Assembly: GCA_004557405.1 (NCBI GenBank)
Contig: SFDZ01000025.1
Span: forward strand, 1-43,679
From: Bacteroidales bacterium
GTDB taxonomy: Bacteria; Bacteroidota; Bacteroidia; Bacteroidales; Paludibacteraceae
Direction of reading: 5' to 3'
DNA: 43,679 nucleotides
A program made the position numbers and the translations under genes. Of the stretch, positions 31,147 through 38,987 are shown in pieces (position 1 is the stretch's first letter; every line of letters begins with the position of its first letter). Under the pieces are notes generated by a model. It had not been told where the DNA came from. It saw only the letters and a list, made by a program, of their open reading frames with translations, and did not search any database.

Positions 31147-33203
31147 GACGTTCTGTCTGCGTTAAATTCGTCGATTGCTCGTCGCAAGGCATCTATGTAG
31201 CCATGCCCGTATTTGATGTCCGGTTCTAAATAATTGCCTTCCCCCCACTCGTTCCACGATTTGACAAACGCAATAGGTTTTTTCTTGTTGCGCAGATAGG
31301 CAAACACCTCTTTGCTGTGCAGATAGAATTGTTCGGGTGTTGCCTCATCGAGCACCATTGCCCCTTTGCCGCGGCGTGGTGTATTGTCGAAATTGGGCAG
31401 CAACGTGGGTACAACATTCTCTTCGGAAAAGTGTTCCGACAGCAAGCGCGACCGAATCGATGCGTATTTGTGTACATTTAACGAATGGCCGAACATTTCC
31501 GACAAAACCATTCGTGCAAACCGACTTCCTTTGCGCAGTTTGGCTGTTGCGCCGAACGAATCGATTTCGTTTTTACAACACAGTACAACCTGTTCGCACA
31601 ACGCATGTGCCTTGTGTTGCAGTCGCATAACGTCATCGACATAACTCATGAAATAAAAACCGCCCAATCCGGCTTGTTGTGCCCATTGTTGCCAACATTG
31701 CTGCATCTGGTCCACATGCGGTATATCTTCGATGCGATAAAACACAAACACCAAACGGCCGTCGATGCGGTAATATCGTTTGTCCCTGAATATGTGTAGC
31801 AAAGCGTCGAAATGCTGGCGCCATTCTGTTTCGTCGCCATACGTTACGCGCAATAGTTGCTTTTTGTCCAACACGCTACGCCGGGCATCCCACGTTTTCT
31901 TGTACCAAGTGTGGTTCGCCCAACATATACAAAACGGGAAGTCGGGCTCGCCCAATGCAACCACCTGATTCAGTGGCATTTCGAGCATTTCTCGCCCGTT
32001 GCCAAACCAATAATGGTAATAGCAGAACGCTGTGATTCCGGCTTGTTTGGCCAAATCGGCTTGTGCTTGTCGCACTTCGGGGAGCCGCAAATCGTAGTAG
32101 CCCAAATCGGTCGGCACCTTGGGCTGATAGTGTCCCTTGAACAACGGCTTCGATTTGCCGACATTCGTCCACTCCGTAAACCCGACACCAAACCAAGTAT
32201 TATTCTCCGGCGTAGGATAAAATTGCGGTAAATAGAATGCCAACACATCCAATTTTTTCGTACTGACCGTATCGATATGCAAGACGCTTTTATAGATGTT
32301 GATCAATTTTTCGGCGACAAAGGTGTTGTCCAATTGTAATGTTTCGATGCGTTGACGACCATCGCTACGTCCGCCATCGTCGAGTACTTCCACTATTTTG
32401 TTGGCTATCTCCTGCGGGTCGAAATCGGTTGCGTACGAATTTTTGACGCCAAGCAACAAATACGGAATGTCGGCCACATTGGTTGCCACCACAGGACAAT
32501 TGCACGCCAATGCCTCTTTGACAACTTGCGGCGACCCCTCACTTTTGGTGGGCAACAACAGCATATCGCAAGCACAAAACAACTGATTCACCTGTTTACG
32601 ATTCCATCCTTTCATCTCGATAAGATTTACATCAAACGGCAAGCGCTGAATAGCCTCGCGCGCCAACGCCACGTTTTTACGCAGATTTGAGAATGCACCA
32701 CCAAACAAAATGTTGGGTTTGTTGGTTGGAAGCCCAAGTGCAGCACGTGCTTCGTCTTTGGGAATTAGTGGCTGCTGCGACAGCCAGATGCCGCATGGCA
32801 GGATGGTATATCGTTTCGGTTTCGGAGTCAATAAGTCGTAAATATGTTGTGCCACAAATATATTGTATGCGCTATGGCGCAAAGCCAACTTCGACGACAA
32901 CCGTCCCATACATGTCAATGTCTCACCATTATGATAGGTAGTAACCACAGGCACCAAGCGTTGCAACACTGCCAATGCGCCCGACATGCCATAATGTGCA
33001 TGCACCAAATCCGGTTTTTCAGCACGAATTGTCTGTTTCAAGCGCCGCAGGTTACTCAAATATCCAAACATACCTTTACCTTGTATGGTAAAATAGGATA
33101 CTTCTATGCCCGCCTGAATCAAGGCGTTACCTTGTTCCGTAACAAACACATTCGTGCATCCGCCATCGTGATGGTTACCGCTATAGACCAACAAAACTTT
33201 CAT
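31143..33203 (-). CDS. Fusion of a GT4 glycosyltransferase and a WbsX-like (GH99-like) domain
   Basis: The 686-residue protein has two complete parts. Residues 1 to about 315 form a GT-B glycosyltransferase of family 4, with GGCTNVFVTEQGNALIQAGI, KPDLVHAHYGMSGALAV, and the E-x7-E motif in SEGSPQVVKEALACNCPVVA. Residues from about 325 to the end match the WbsX/GH99-like family: AFYLPQFYPTPENNTWFG, GFTEWTNVGKSKPLFKGHYQ, CICWANHTWYKKTWD and FVKSWNEWGEGNYLEPD. WbsX proteins occur in O-antigen clusters as possible transferases or hydrolases. The ATG at 33201-33203 overlaps the upstream stop (TAATG); a longer frame to 33236 is less likely. Confidence 0.9.
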   Translation of the reverse strand: MKVLLVYSGNHHDGGCTNVFVTEQGNALIQAGIEVSYFTIQGKGMFGYLSNLRRLKQTIRAEKPDLVHAHYGMSGALAVLQRLVPVVTTYHNGETLTCMGRLSSKLALRHSAYNIFVAQHIYDLLTPKPKRYTILPCGIWLSQQPLIPKDEARAALGLPTNKPNILFGGAFSNLRKNVALAREAIQRLPFDVNLIEMKGWNRKQVNQLFCACDMLLLPTKSEGSPQVVKEALACNCPVVATNVADIPYLLLGVKNSYATDFDPQEIANKIVEVLDDGGRSDGRQRIETLQLDNTFVAEKLINIYKSVLHIDTVSTKKLDVLAFYLPQFYPTPENNTWFGVGFTEWTNVGKSKPLFKGHYQPKVPTDLGYYDLRLPEVRQAQADLAKQAGITAFCYYHYWFGNGREMLEMPLNQVVALGEPDFPFCICWANHTWYKKTWDARRSVLDKKQLLRVTYGDETEWRQHFDALLHIFRDKRYYRIDGRLVFVFYRIEDIPHVDQMQQCWQQWAQQAGLGGFYFMSYVDDVMRLQHKAHALCEQVVLCCKNEIDSFGATAKLRKGSRFARMVLSEMFGHSLNVHKYASIRSRLLSEHFSEENVVPTLLPNFDNTPRRGKGAMVLDEATPEQFYLHSKEVFAYLRNKKKPIAFVKSWNEWGEGNYLEPDIKYGHGYIDALRRAIDEFNADRTS

Positions 33204-34624
33204 TATACCAATCCTCGTCCTTTTAGTTTGAACCAACTCCAGAAAACAATGACTACAAATTCAAATACCAAAAACAGGTTGAAATATTTGAGATAGCGTC
33301 GTTTGAAGTGCACCATACCGTATGCGGCCATCATCATATCGAACGGAATAACCGGATAATGAAAACGCCCTGCATGAATATAGGAACTCAATGCCAATGC
33401 AGCCATATAACCAAGCATATAGGCCAACACCAAAACATGCTGTTTCCATTCGCCCGATTGCCACAATATCAGCAGAGCGTATAGCAAGAAAAACGACATG
33501 ATGTTTTTGATAAACCACCCGCCGTTCAGCATTGCCTGAGTCGGTTGTCCGTATAAATCAACCATTGTGGGGAATGGTATGGTAAACACCAACGGTGCCA
33601 TAGCACCGGCACTCAAATACTTGACTAACGCATTACCACCTTCACGTGTGGCGCGGAATTCCAAATTGCCCTCGGCTTGTTGTCGGTTCAGTAACAATTC
33701 ATCAACTATCGTTGTAATACTATCCGAGAAAACCAATAACATACATCCTGAAATAACAATGCCAATCGCAATTTTACGCCCTGTACTGATAATTTTTTTA
33801 TCTGTTATAATCAATGCCACGGCGAATGTCAACAATGCCACAGCACATAATGCGGTACGAAACCACGCCAAGAACGATGCGAATACAATGATTTCGGTAT
33901 AATCTTTCAGCAACAGTTTCGGTTTGCGAAACACAAAATCAAGACGTTCCAAATACCAAACCGTAAACATAGTCATCACAGCCTCTTTCATCGTGGTAGC
34001 TGTCCAAAATATCAACGAAGGCATCAAAAAGGTTAATATAGCAGACAGTCGCCCCACCTCTTCGCCAAAATTGCGTTTAGCCAACCGGTATAGCAACACT
34101 ATCATCCATGCCGCAAAAAATGCATTGGCAATACGGGTAAACAAGATACTATCCCCCGACAATAAGTTCAGCATAGCCACTACAATCGGATAACCCAAAT
34201 CGGACACGCCACCCTCTTCTGTCGCCCAATTTAACCAAGGTGTAATATTGCCGTCACGAATGCCGTCCGACAACCATTTTGCTGTACCGAAATAACCACT
34301 GGAGTCAATAGAGCACCAGGGCGGTTGTTCCCATGGCGTATCCCACATCAACATGGTAAACCCATAATAGAATACGGCCCAAGCACAATACACGCCCACT
34401 ACCAGCCAAAACAGCCGTTTTTCAAAACGTTTTTCCGAAAAACGGGCATATTTGATGGGCAAACGCCACCCATAATGCCAAAATGCCAATAACGAGATGA
34501 CACCCATCAACATGGTGTACCACGGCATGGCATAGCGCATAAACAGCAGCGACACCGCTGCCAATGCCATGAAATAACACGTTATGGCACCCTTATTTAT
34601 GGATTTAGAATAATAGCCGCGCAT
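33203..34624 (-). CDS. Polytopic membrane protein, GT-C-like; candidate glycosyltransferase or polysaccharide polymerase
   Basis: The 473-residue protein has roughly ten or more hydrophobic segments. A soluble loop after the third or fourth segment carries CSIDSSGYFGTAKWLSDGIR, which resembles the first external loop of GT39/ArnT-type GT-C enzymes (acidic residue then Y-x-x-x-A). The stretches LGYPIVVAMLNLLSGDSILF and TRIANAFFAAWMIVLLYRLA fit the same group. In this operon it is the only candidate for a Wzy-like polymerase. It starts 1 bp after the GT4 gene stop and overlaps the fusion gene. The specific role is inference. Confidence 0.65.
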   Translation of the reverse strand: MRGYYSKSINKGAITCYFMALAAVSLLFMRYAMPWYTMLMGVISLLAFWHYGWRLPIKYARFSEKRFEKRLFWLVVGVYCAWAVFYYGFTMLMWDTPWEQPPWCSIDSSGYFGTAKWLSDGIRDGNITPWLNWATEEGGVSDLGYPIVVAMLNLLSGDSILFTRIANAFFAAWMIVLLYRLAKRNFGEEVGRLSAILTFLMPSLIFWTATTMKEAVMTMFTVWYLERLDFVFRKPKLLLKDYTEIIVFASFLAWFRTALCAVALLTFAVALIITDKKIISTGRKIAIGIVISGCMLLVFSDSITTIVDELLLNRQQAEGNLEFRATREGGNALVKYLSAGAMAPLVFTIPFPTMVDLYGQPTQAMLNGGWFIKNIMSFFLLYALLILWQSGEWKQHVLVLAYMLGYMAALALSSYIHAGRFHYPVIPFDMMMAAYGMVHFKRRYLKYFNLFLVFEFVVIVFWSWFKLKGRGLV

Positions 34625-34625
34625 A

Positions 34626-35741
34626 TCAACTTAACATCCGATATAATCCTCCCAAGCGACACACATGCTGTTCTATACTATAGGCATTTTGTATGCCTTG
34701 TGCATTGTGAAGCGCCGACTGTTGAAAGGTTTCACGCTGTTCGACAAAACTGAGAAACTTCTGCAACAAATCTTGTACATCATCTGTGCGATAGAGCGTG
34801 GCCCACTCTCCATTGTGAGTTATTTCGCGCATTACCTCCCAATCGTTCACAAATACTGGAATACCCGCTGCTATTGCTTCTACAACGGCTATTCCAAATG
34901 TATCATGGCTCGAAGCATATACAAATGCATCTATTTGCCTTAAAATGTGAGGCACATCATTACGACTGCCTACGAAATGCACAGCGCTCATTAAATGATG
35001 ATCTTGACAATAGGCTACACAATCATCATATCGCCACGGTTCTTTATTATCACGATTACCAACGAAATAGAAATCGAACGCTACGCCTTGTTGATGCAAT
35101 AAATGCAAAAATTGACAGACGAAATTTTGTGCGCGTCCGCGCACAAAATTGCCAACCATTGCCAATTGCAACCGTTGAATGGGTTCTTTTTTGTTCAAAA
35201 AATCGATCGGTTGCAATGGCGTTTTCAACTTGTCAAAATTCACTCCATTATAAATCGTATGCAATTTATTCAAACAACATAAACGATATTTGTCGATATA
35301 ATATTGTTTTTGCGTATTACTCACAAAACACACCGCATCACTGATGCGTATGCTCCACGCTATCAGCATCCGTTCGAAATGCTTAGCACCATAATCATAT
35401 CCGTGAAACGTTTGTACAACTTTGATATTGGTTCCTATCGTTGCCAACCACGCATACACGAGATCAATACATTGTTGCGCATGCACAATGGTTATCCTAT
35501 TAGTTAACAAAATTCGACGTAAGCTCAACAAATAGGATAGAATACGCATACCTTGTGGCGCACATTGCACAAAAGTAGGAGATGTTGCGTAAAAAGCCTC
35601 TTGATACGCCCCACCTTTACGATGGATTCCCATAAATTCAAAAGGCGCCTTTGCAGCATTACGAAACACGTCCAACAATAATGTTTCGGTGCCTCCTCGA
35701 TTTAACGAACCTAAAAGATATGCTACTTTGAGATGCTGCAT
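34626..35741 (-). CDS. GT4-family glycosyltransferase
   Basis: The 371-residue GT-B enzyme begins LKVAYLLGSLNRGGTETLLL, with the glycine-rich nucleotide-sugar loop. It has RITIVHAQQCIDLVYAW, LHTIYNGVNFDKLK, LQLAMVGNFVRGRAQNF and the C-terminal E-x7-E motif in SHDTFGIAVVEAIAAGIPVF. It would add a sugar to a lipid-linked glycan on the cytoplasmic face. It is the first gene of the polysaccharide operon, 70 bp downstream of a good promoter. Donor and acceptor are not predictable. Confidence 0.92.
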   Translation of the reverse strand: MQHLKVAYLLGSLNRGGTETLLLDVFRNAAKAPFEFMGIHRKGGAYQEAFYATSPTFVQCAPQGMRILSYLLSLRRILLTNRITIVHAQQCIDLVYAWLATIGTNIKVVQTFHGYDYGAKHFERMLIAWSIRISDAVCFVSNTQKQYYIDKYRLCCLNKLHTIYNGVNFDKLKTPLQPIDFLNKKEPIQRLQLAMVGNFVRGRAQNFVCQFLHLLHQQGVAFDFYFVGNRDNKEPWRYDDCVAYCQDHHLMSAVHFVGSRNDVPHILRQIDAFVYASSHDTFGIAVVEAIAAGIPVFVNDWEVMREITHNGEWATLYRTDDVQDLLQKFLSFVEQRETFQQSALHNAQGIQNAYSIEQHVCRLGGLYRMLS

Positions 35742-35811
35742 ATATTGGTTAAAACGATGTGTTTTACTACTCTATCGATATAAGATGTGTTATCATTATC
35801 CATCAATCTTG

Positions 35812-35843
35812 CAAAGATACTATTTTTTATTCGAATACACAAA
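35812..35843 (-). promoter_or_regulatory. Promoter of the polysaccharide operon
   Basis: The minus strand reads TTTG (35840-35843), a 20-bp spacer, then TATCTTTG (35812-35819). The leader to the GT4 start is about 65 bases. It could drive all eight genes down to 25648. Confidence 0.78.
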
Positions 35844-35860
35844 CCACGACCAAAATAAAA

Positions 35861-35895
35861 TAAGTTCTCTGTTCGACTATGCGAACGAGAACTTA
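35861..35895. terminator. Strong hairpin, probable terminator of the 106-residue-protein gene
   Basis: TAAGTTCTC-T-GTTCG and CGAAC-GAGAACTTA form a 14-bp stem with one bulged T and a 6-base loop. On the minus strand it is followed by ATTTTATTTT. It lies 78 bp beyond the upstream gene and just before the operon promoter. Confidence 0.65.
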
Positions 35896-35972
35896 TCGCC
35901 TATGCAGCATCGCGCCATAAATATTTATGTATTAACGTTTTAGTAAAATATTAGGCACGTCCATGCATCGTG

Positions 35973-36293
35973 TTACTCGACGGCCGATTGCGCCTGTTCG
36001 TACAACATGGCAAACACCATGCCACGCAGTGTGCGGTACTTCTTCTGCCGTTTGAACAAGGCTTTCCACTTGGCTACACCGTTCTCATCTGCCAACTCGG
36101 TTTGCACCTCTTGCGAAACACGCCGAAACTTGTCGCGCACATCTCGTTGTTTGGCGGTACTTGGACCATGATACGGATTTACAACTCGTGTTATGACCGT
36201 TTGGCCGTAACGTTCACTAAAAAACAGATCGTCCGATTTACTGATTTTGCCCCGAATCGAACGAACGGGCGTCATGGTGATAATTTTTCCCAT
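35973..36293 (-). CDS. Conserved small basic protein of unknown function
   Basis: The 106-residue protein starts MGKIITMTPVRSIRGKISKS, continues with DDLFFSERYGQTVITRVVNP and YHGPSTAKQRDVRDKFRR, and ends with a helical, charged part (KWKALFKRQKKYRTLRGMVF). There is no signal peptide or membrane segment. I do not recognise a family with confidence. The N-terminal GKI-S/T-R-x-G-K-I-S pattern recalls short Bacteroidota proteins often found near prophage or capsule loci. The ATG at 36291-36293 is preferred to a TTG at 36299. It has its own promoter box and a hairpin downstream, so it is probably monocistronic. Confidence 0.65.
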   Translation of the reverse strand: MGKIITMTPVRSIRGKISKSDDLFFSERYGQTVITRVVNPYHGPSTAKQRDVRDKFRRVSQEVQTELADENGVAKWKALFKRQKKYRTLRGMVFAMLYEQAQSAVE

Positions 36294-36353
36294 AAACAAA
36301 AATTTTTTAAATTAAACTTATGGCAATCGTCTTGCCGGTTATTATTCACACAG

Positions 36354-36361
36354 CAAAGGTA
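36354..36361 (-). promoter_or_regulatory. Promoter -7 box of the 106-residue-protein gene
   Basis: The minus strand reads TACCTTTG, 60 bp upstream of the ATG. The nearest TTTG (36385-36388) is 23 bp away, a little far. Confidence 0.5.
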
Positions 36362-36516
36362 CAATACCCTGCAGATGCCGGTGTTCAAATAATGTCACTT
36401 AGGACAATTAAGTTCCGATAACACCAGATAAAGTATTTTAATTCAAATACGAAACCGGTCGGATGGCATCAAAATCCGGCAATAGTGATAGAGTTGCGAC
36501 AGAACGTATCACAAAA

Positions 36517-36560
36517 GTGATAGGAAAGTGATAAGCGAGTGATAGGAAAGAGATAGGAAC
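36517..36560. repeat. Four tandem 11-bp repeats
   Basis: The units are GTGATAGGAAA, GTGATAAGCGA, GTGATAGGAAA and GAGATAGGAAC. A related single word, GTGATAGAGTT, lies at 36485-36495. The array lies 16 bp beyond the stop of the small helix-turn-helix gene. Spacing equals about one helical turn, so one face of the DNA carries all units. Confidence 0.8.
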
Positions 36561-36575
36561 GTGGGGGGCGGGCGT

Positions 36576-36764
36576 TCAATCGAATTGAATATCGAAATAT
36601 TCGCACAATTCGCGCACTGCACCAGGGCACAAGATACGGTCAGTCTGTTTATGACCATATTTTTGCAGAATATGTTGGGCTTTCGGATTTTGCAGCCAAT
36701 TACGCAATGTCCTTAACGACACCCCGGCTGCACTGGCTATTTCTGATTTATTTTTGCTCTTCAT
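36576..36764 (-). CDS. Small helix-turn-helix protein
   Basis: The 62-residue protein begins MKSKNKSEIASAAGVSLRTL, followed by RNWLQNPKAQHILQKYGHKQ. The segment SEIASAAGVSLRTLRNWLQ has the spacing of a DNA-binding helix-turn-helix. The C-terminal half (CPGAVRELCEYFDIQF) resembles a family of short Bacteroidota proteins seen near capsule loci. It is likely a DNA-binding regulator, but no target is proven. A promoter box lies 20 bp upstream of the start, and an 11-bp repeat array lies just downstream. Confidence 0.7.
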   Translation of the reverse strand: MKSKNKSEIASAAGVSLRTLRNWLQNPKAQHILQKYGHKQTDRILCPGAVRELCEYFDIQFD

Positions 36765-36784
36765 TAGATTGTACTCTTTGTATG

Positions 36785-36792
36785 CAAAGATA
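36785..36792 (-). promoter_or_regulatory. Promoter -7 box of the small helix-turn-helix gene
   Basis: The minus strand reads TATCTTTG, 20 bp upstream of the ATG. No matching -33 box is seen. Confidence 0.55.
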
Positions 36793-37013
36793 CAACCATT
36801 TTTCTCATTTGATGCCTGTTTTTTACATATTTTACAAAAAATGAAGCATGTTGTTCATTTTTTTTGCGCGCGATTAATCAATTTATTCAATATCAAGCCT
36901 AAAGGTCAATCACATTAATCAAAAAAAATCTTTTTTATATACAGTCCTCGGCAAAACAAAGCCGGCGAATATTTATCAACCACAATTTGCGTTTTGACAT
37001 AAGTAAATAACTT
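36793..37013. other. AT-rich intergenic stretch
   Basis: This AT-rich stretch between the small regulator gene and the aminotransferase remnant has no convincing open frame. A weak hairpin CGGC-TTTGTTTT-GCCG (minus strand, about 36950-36965) may end the glycan transcript, but it lacks a clean T tract. Confidence 0.45.
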
Positions 37014-37097
37014 TCACTCAAACTCATTTATCAGTTTCACAACATATTCCGCTTCTATCATCGTGATGCTCGGACCTATCGGCAGGCTAAATTCCAT
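37014..37097 (-). pseudogene. 3' remnant of a DegT/DnrJ-type aminotransferase gene (tail C)
   Basis: The frame reads MEFSLPIGPSITMIEAEYVV then KLINEFE and stop. This is nearly the same as the last 26 residues of the intact aminotransferase encoded at 41279-42400 (ELSLPIGPIITMKEVEYVVK...). It lies 7 bp beyond the stop of the GT2 gene. Several differences are synonymous or conservative, so it derives from a related allele rather than from a recent copy. Confidence 0.82.
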
Positions 37098-37104
37098 ATA
37101 CGTA

Positions 37105-38058
37105 TCACTTTACTTTCTTCCAAAATCGAAATAGATGAAAGAATAACCGATGCTGTGAGCAGAACCGTTTTAACTGCGATACCCCTATGGCATCCACTCC
37201 ATATTCTTTAGCATGTGTAAAATCCCCCAATTCGAAGGCTTGTGCCATCAGTCTTCCGTTAGTATATTGTTTCCACTCTTGCTCATCGAAAGGGAACTCA
37301 TCGGGGAATAGTTCACATAGATATCTATATACCTTTTTATCTCCTTCATATCGTTTGCGTAGGCGCTCTATGGATTTTGGGCGTGTGATAGATTGTGTCT
37401 CTACACCGAAGGTAGCTGTTGAGATAGGCAGAATATCAAAATCAGTGTATGCCGCCAAAATAACCCACGCAGGCCAATCTTGTAGTGAGAGACGACGATG
37501 GATGAACTCATCTAAATCGAGATGCGATTTGAGAAAATCGGCACGATACATGATGGTAGCATTGCAGAAATGGGTTTTACCATCACCCCATACGGCATGT
37601 TGCAGGGGCTTGTCGCGCGAGATACTTGCTTCTGCTTCTGTGATAACACCTGTTTCCCGATTGTGTGAACGATGATTTGTCAATAGCACGTTGCTTTGAG
37701 GGTGGGCTTCCATATATTCAAGCTGCAGATGCAGTTTCTGCGTGTTGTGCCAATAATCATCGTTGTCACAGTTGCAGATATATTTCCCACGGCAATCTTT
37801 TACGCACATTGCCCAGTTAGCACCCAAGCCAACATTCTCTTCTCGCAAGAATAGACGAATGAGGTCAGGATACTTTTGCCGATAATGCTCCAGTACTTCG
37901 CGCGCATTGTCCGTAGAGCAATCATCTCCTATCACAATCTCTATGTCGAACTCTATGCCACGTCCCTCTTGTGCCACAATGCTTTCAATAGTTTCTCCTA
38001 CCGTATTTGCCCGATTGTAACTTGGGATGATGACACTGATTAATTTTGCATTCATCAT
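37105..38058 (-). CDS. GT2-family glycosyltransferase
   Basis: The 317-residue enzyme has the GT-A fold of family 2: LISVIIPSYNRANTVGETIE at the start, EIVIGDDCSTDNAREVLEHY with the nucleotide-binding Asp residues, and CNCDNDDYWHNTQKL with the metal-binding D-x-D (about 94-100). The middle part (HRRLSLQDWPAWVILAAYTD) resembles the acceptor region with the E/Q-D-W motif. It would transfer a sugar on the cytoplasmic face. The start overlaps the preceding gene stop (ATGA). It is the last intact gene of the right-hand glycan locus before a recombination remnant. Confidence 0.92.
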   Translation of the reverse strand: MMNAKLISVIIPSYNRANTVGETIESIVAQEGRGIEFDIEIVIGDDCSTDNAREVLEHYRQKYPDLIRLFLREENVGLGANWAMCVKDCRGKYICNCDNDDYWHNTQKLHLQLEYMEAHPQSNVLLTNHRSHNRETGVITEAEASISRDKPLQHAVWGDGKTHFCNATIMYRADFLKSHLDLDEFIHRRLSLQDWPAWVILAAYTDFDILPISTATFGVETQSITRPKSIERLRKRYEGDKKVYRYLCELFPDEFPFDEQEWKQYTNGRLMAQAFELGDFTHAKEYGVDAIGVSQLKRFCSQHRLFFHLFRFWKKVK

Positions 38059-38987
38059 ATTTGTTTACTTGCGCTACCTCGCTTTAATATACAAATTTTT
38101 ATTAGTAATTCTGTTATCAATCTATCTATTGCATACACACTTTTCCAGAACAAGCCTCCAAACGCGTCGGGTGCAGCATTAATATATTTATGAACTGCCA
38201 ATATTTTCTTACCAAACTGCCACATGAGCGGACATGAGTAATACACCATGAATAAAGCATGGGACTTACGCGACGTTAGCGAAGGATTATAAGTTGTAGA
38301 TAGCGAATTATCCGACAATCGATATTTTACAATTATTTTATCCACAAAATGCACTTTCACACCTGCCCGTATAAGATTTATCCATTTAGGGTGGTCTTCC
38401 AACATGGGTATTCGTTCGTCATTCTTCACTCCAATTGCTCTATTTCTTTGTATATGAACAAAAGCAGTTGGAGCTGGGATACAATTACCCTTAAAGATCA
38501 AATAACGCAACTGATTTTCGGGTGATAACGAGAAAAAGTCATAATTGTAGCAGCGGTTCATATATTCGTCTACTTCCTCTTGACTGCGTCCAAACCCTTC
38601 CATCTTTCCAAACAACCAAATAGTTTCCGGATGCTCCGTCACATATTCGATACAATCTTGAATACAATTGGGTAGCAAAATGTCATCTCCGGCAATACCT
38701 TTGCGCCATTCACCTCGGCAAGCCGCTTCTGCGCGATTACCATTTCCTGCTACTCCGGTATTTTTTTTAACCGTCAGAAGTTCTACCCGCACAAAACGTT
38801 CTTTATGCTGTTCTATCCATTGACGACATATTTCCACTGTATTATCGGTAGAACAATCGTCCGACACAATCAATTCTATAGTTGGATAAGTTTGATTATA
38901 AATACTATCCAATGTTTCGATAATCGTCTTGGACGAATTGTAGGTAACAACCGGCACAGAAACTAAGGGTATATTACACTCTTTCAT
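38055..38987 (-). CDS. GT2-family glycosyltransferase
   Basis: The 310-residue enzyme begins PLVSVPVVTYNSSKTIIETL and has ELIVSDDCSTDNTVEICRQW, then a GIAGDDILLPNCI segment where GDD takes the place of the D-x-D. The later MLEDHPKWINLIRAGVKVHF carries the E-D-H/W acceptor motif typical of GT2 enzymes. It is a distant paralogue of the following gene. Both ends overlap neighbours by ATGA, so it is translationally coupled with the acyltransferase and the next transferase. Base composition is lower in G+C than the core genes on the left. Confidence 0.92.
   Translation of the reverse strand: MKECNIPLVSVPVVTYNSSKTIIETLDSIYNQTYPTIELIVSDDCSTDNTVEICRQWIEQHKERFVRVELLTVKKNTGVAGNGNRAEAACRGEWRKGIAGDDILLPNCIQDCIEYVTEHPETIWLFGKMEGFGRSQEEVDEYMNRCYNYDFFSLSPENQLRYLIFKGNCIPAPTAFVHIQRNRAIGVKNDERIPMLEDHPKWINLIRAGVKVHFVDKIIVKYRLSDNSLSTTYNPSLTSRKSHALFMVYYSCPLMWQFGKKILAVHKYINAAPDAFGGLFWKSVYAIDRLITELLIKICILKRGSASKQI

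Noticed and set aside
35742..35972. Invertible capsule promoter as in Bacteroides fragilis
   Set aside because: The only inverted repeat has a 6-base centre and does not flank the promoter. No matching distant inverted repeats or invertase gene were seen.
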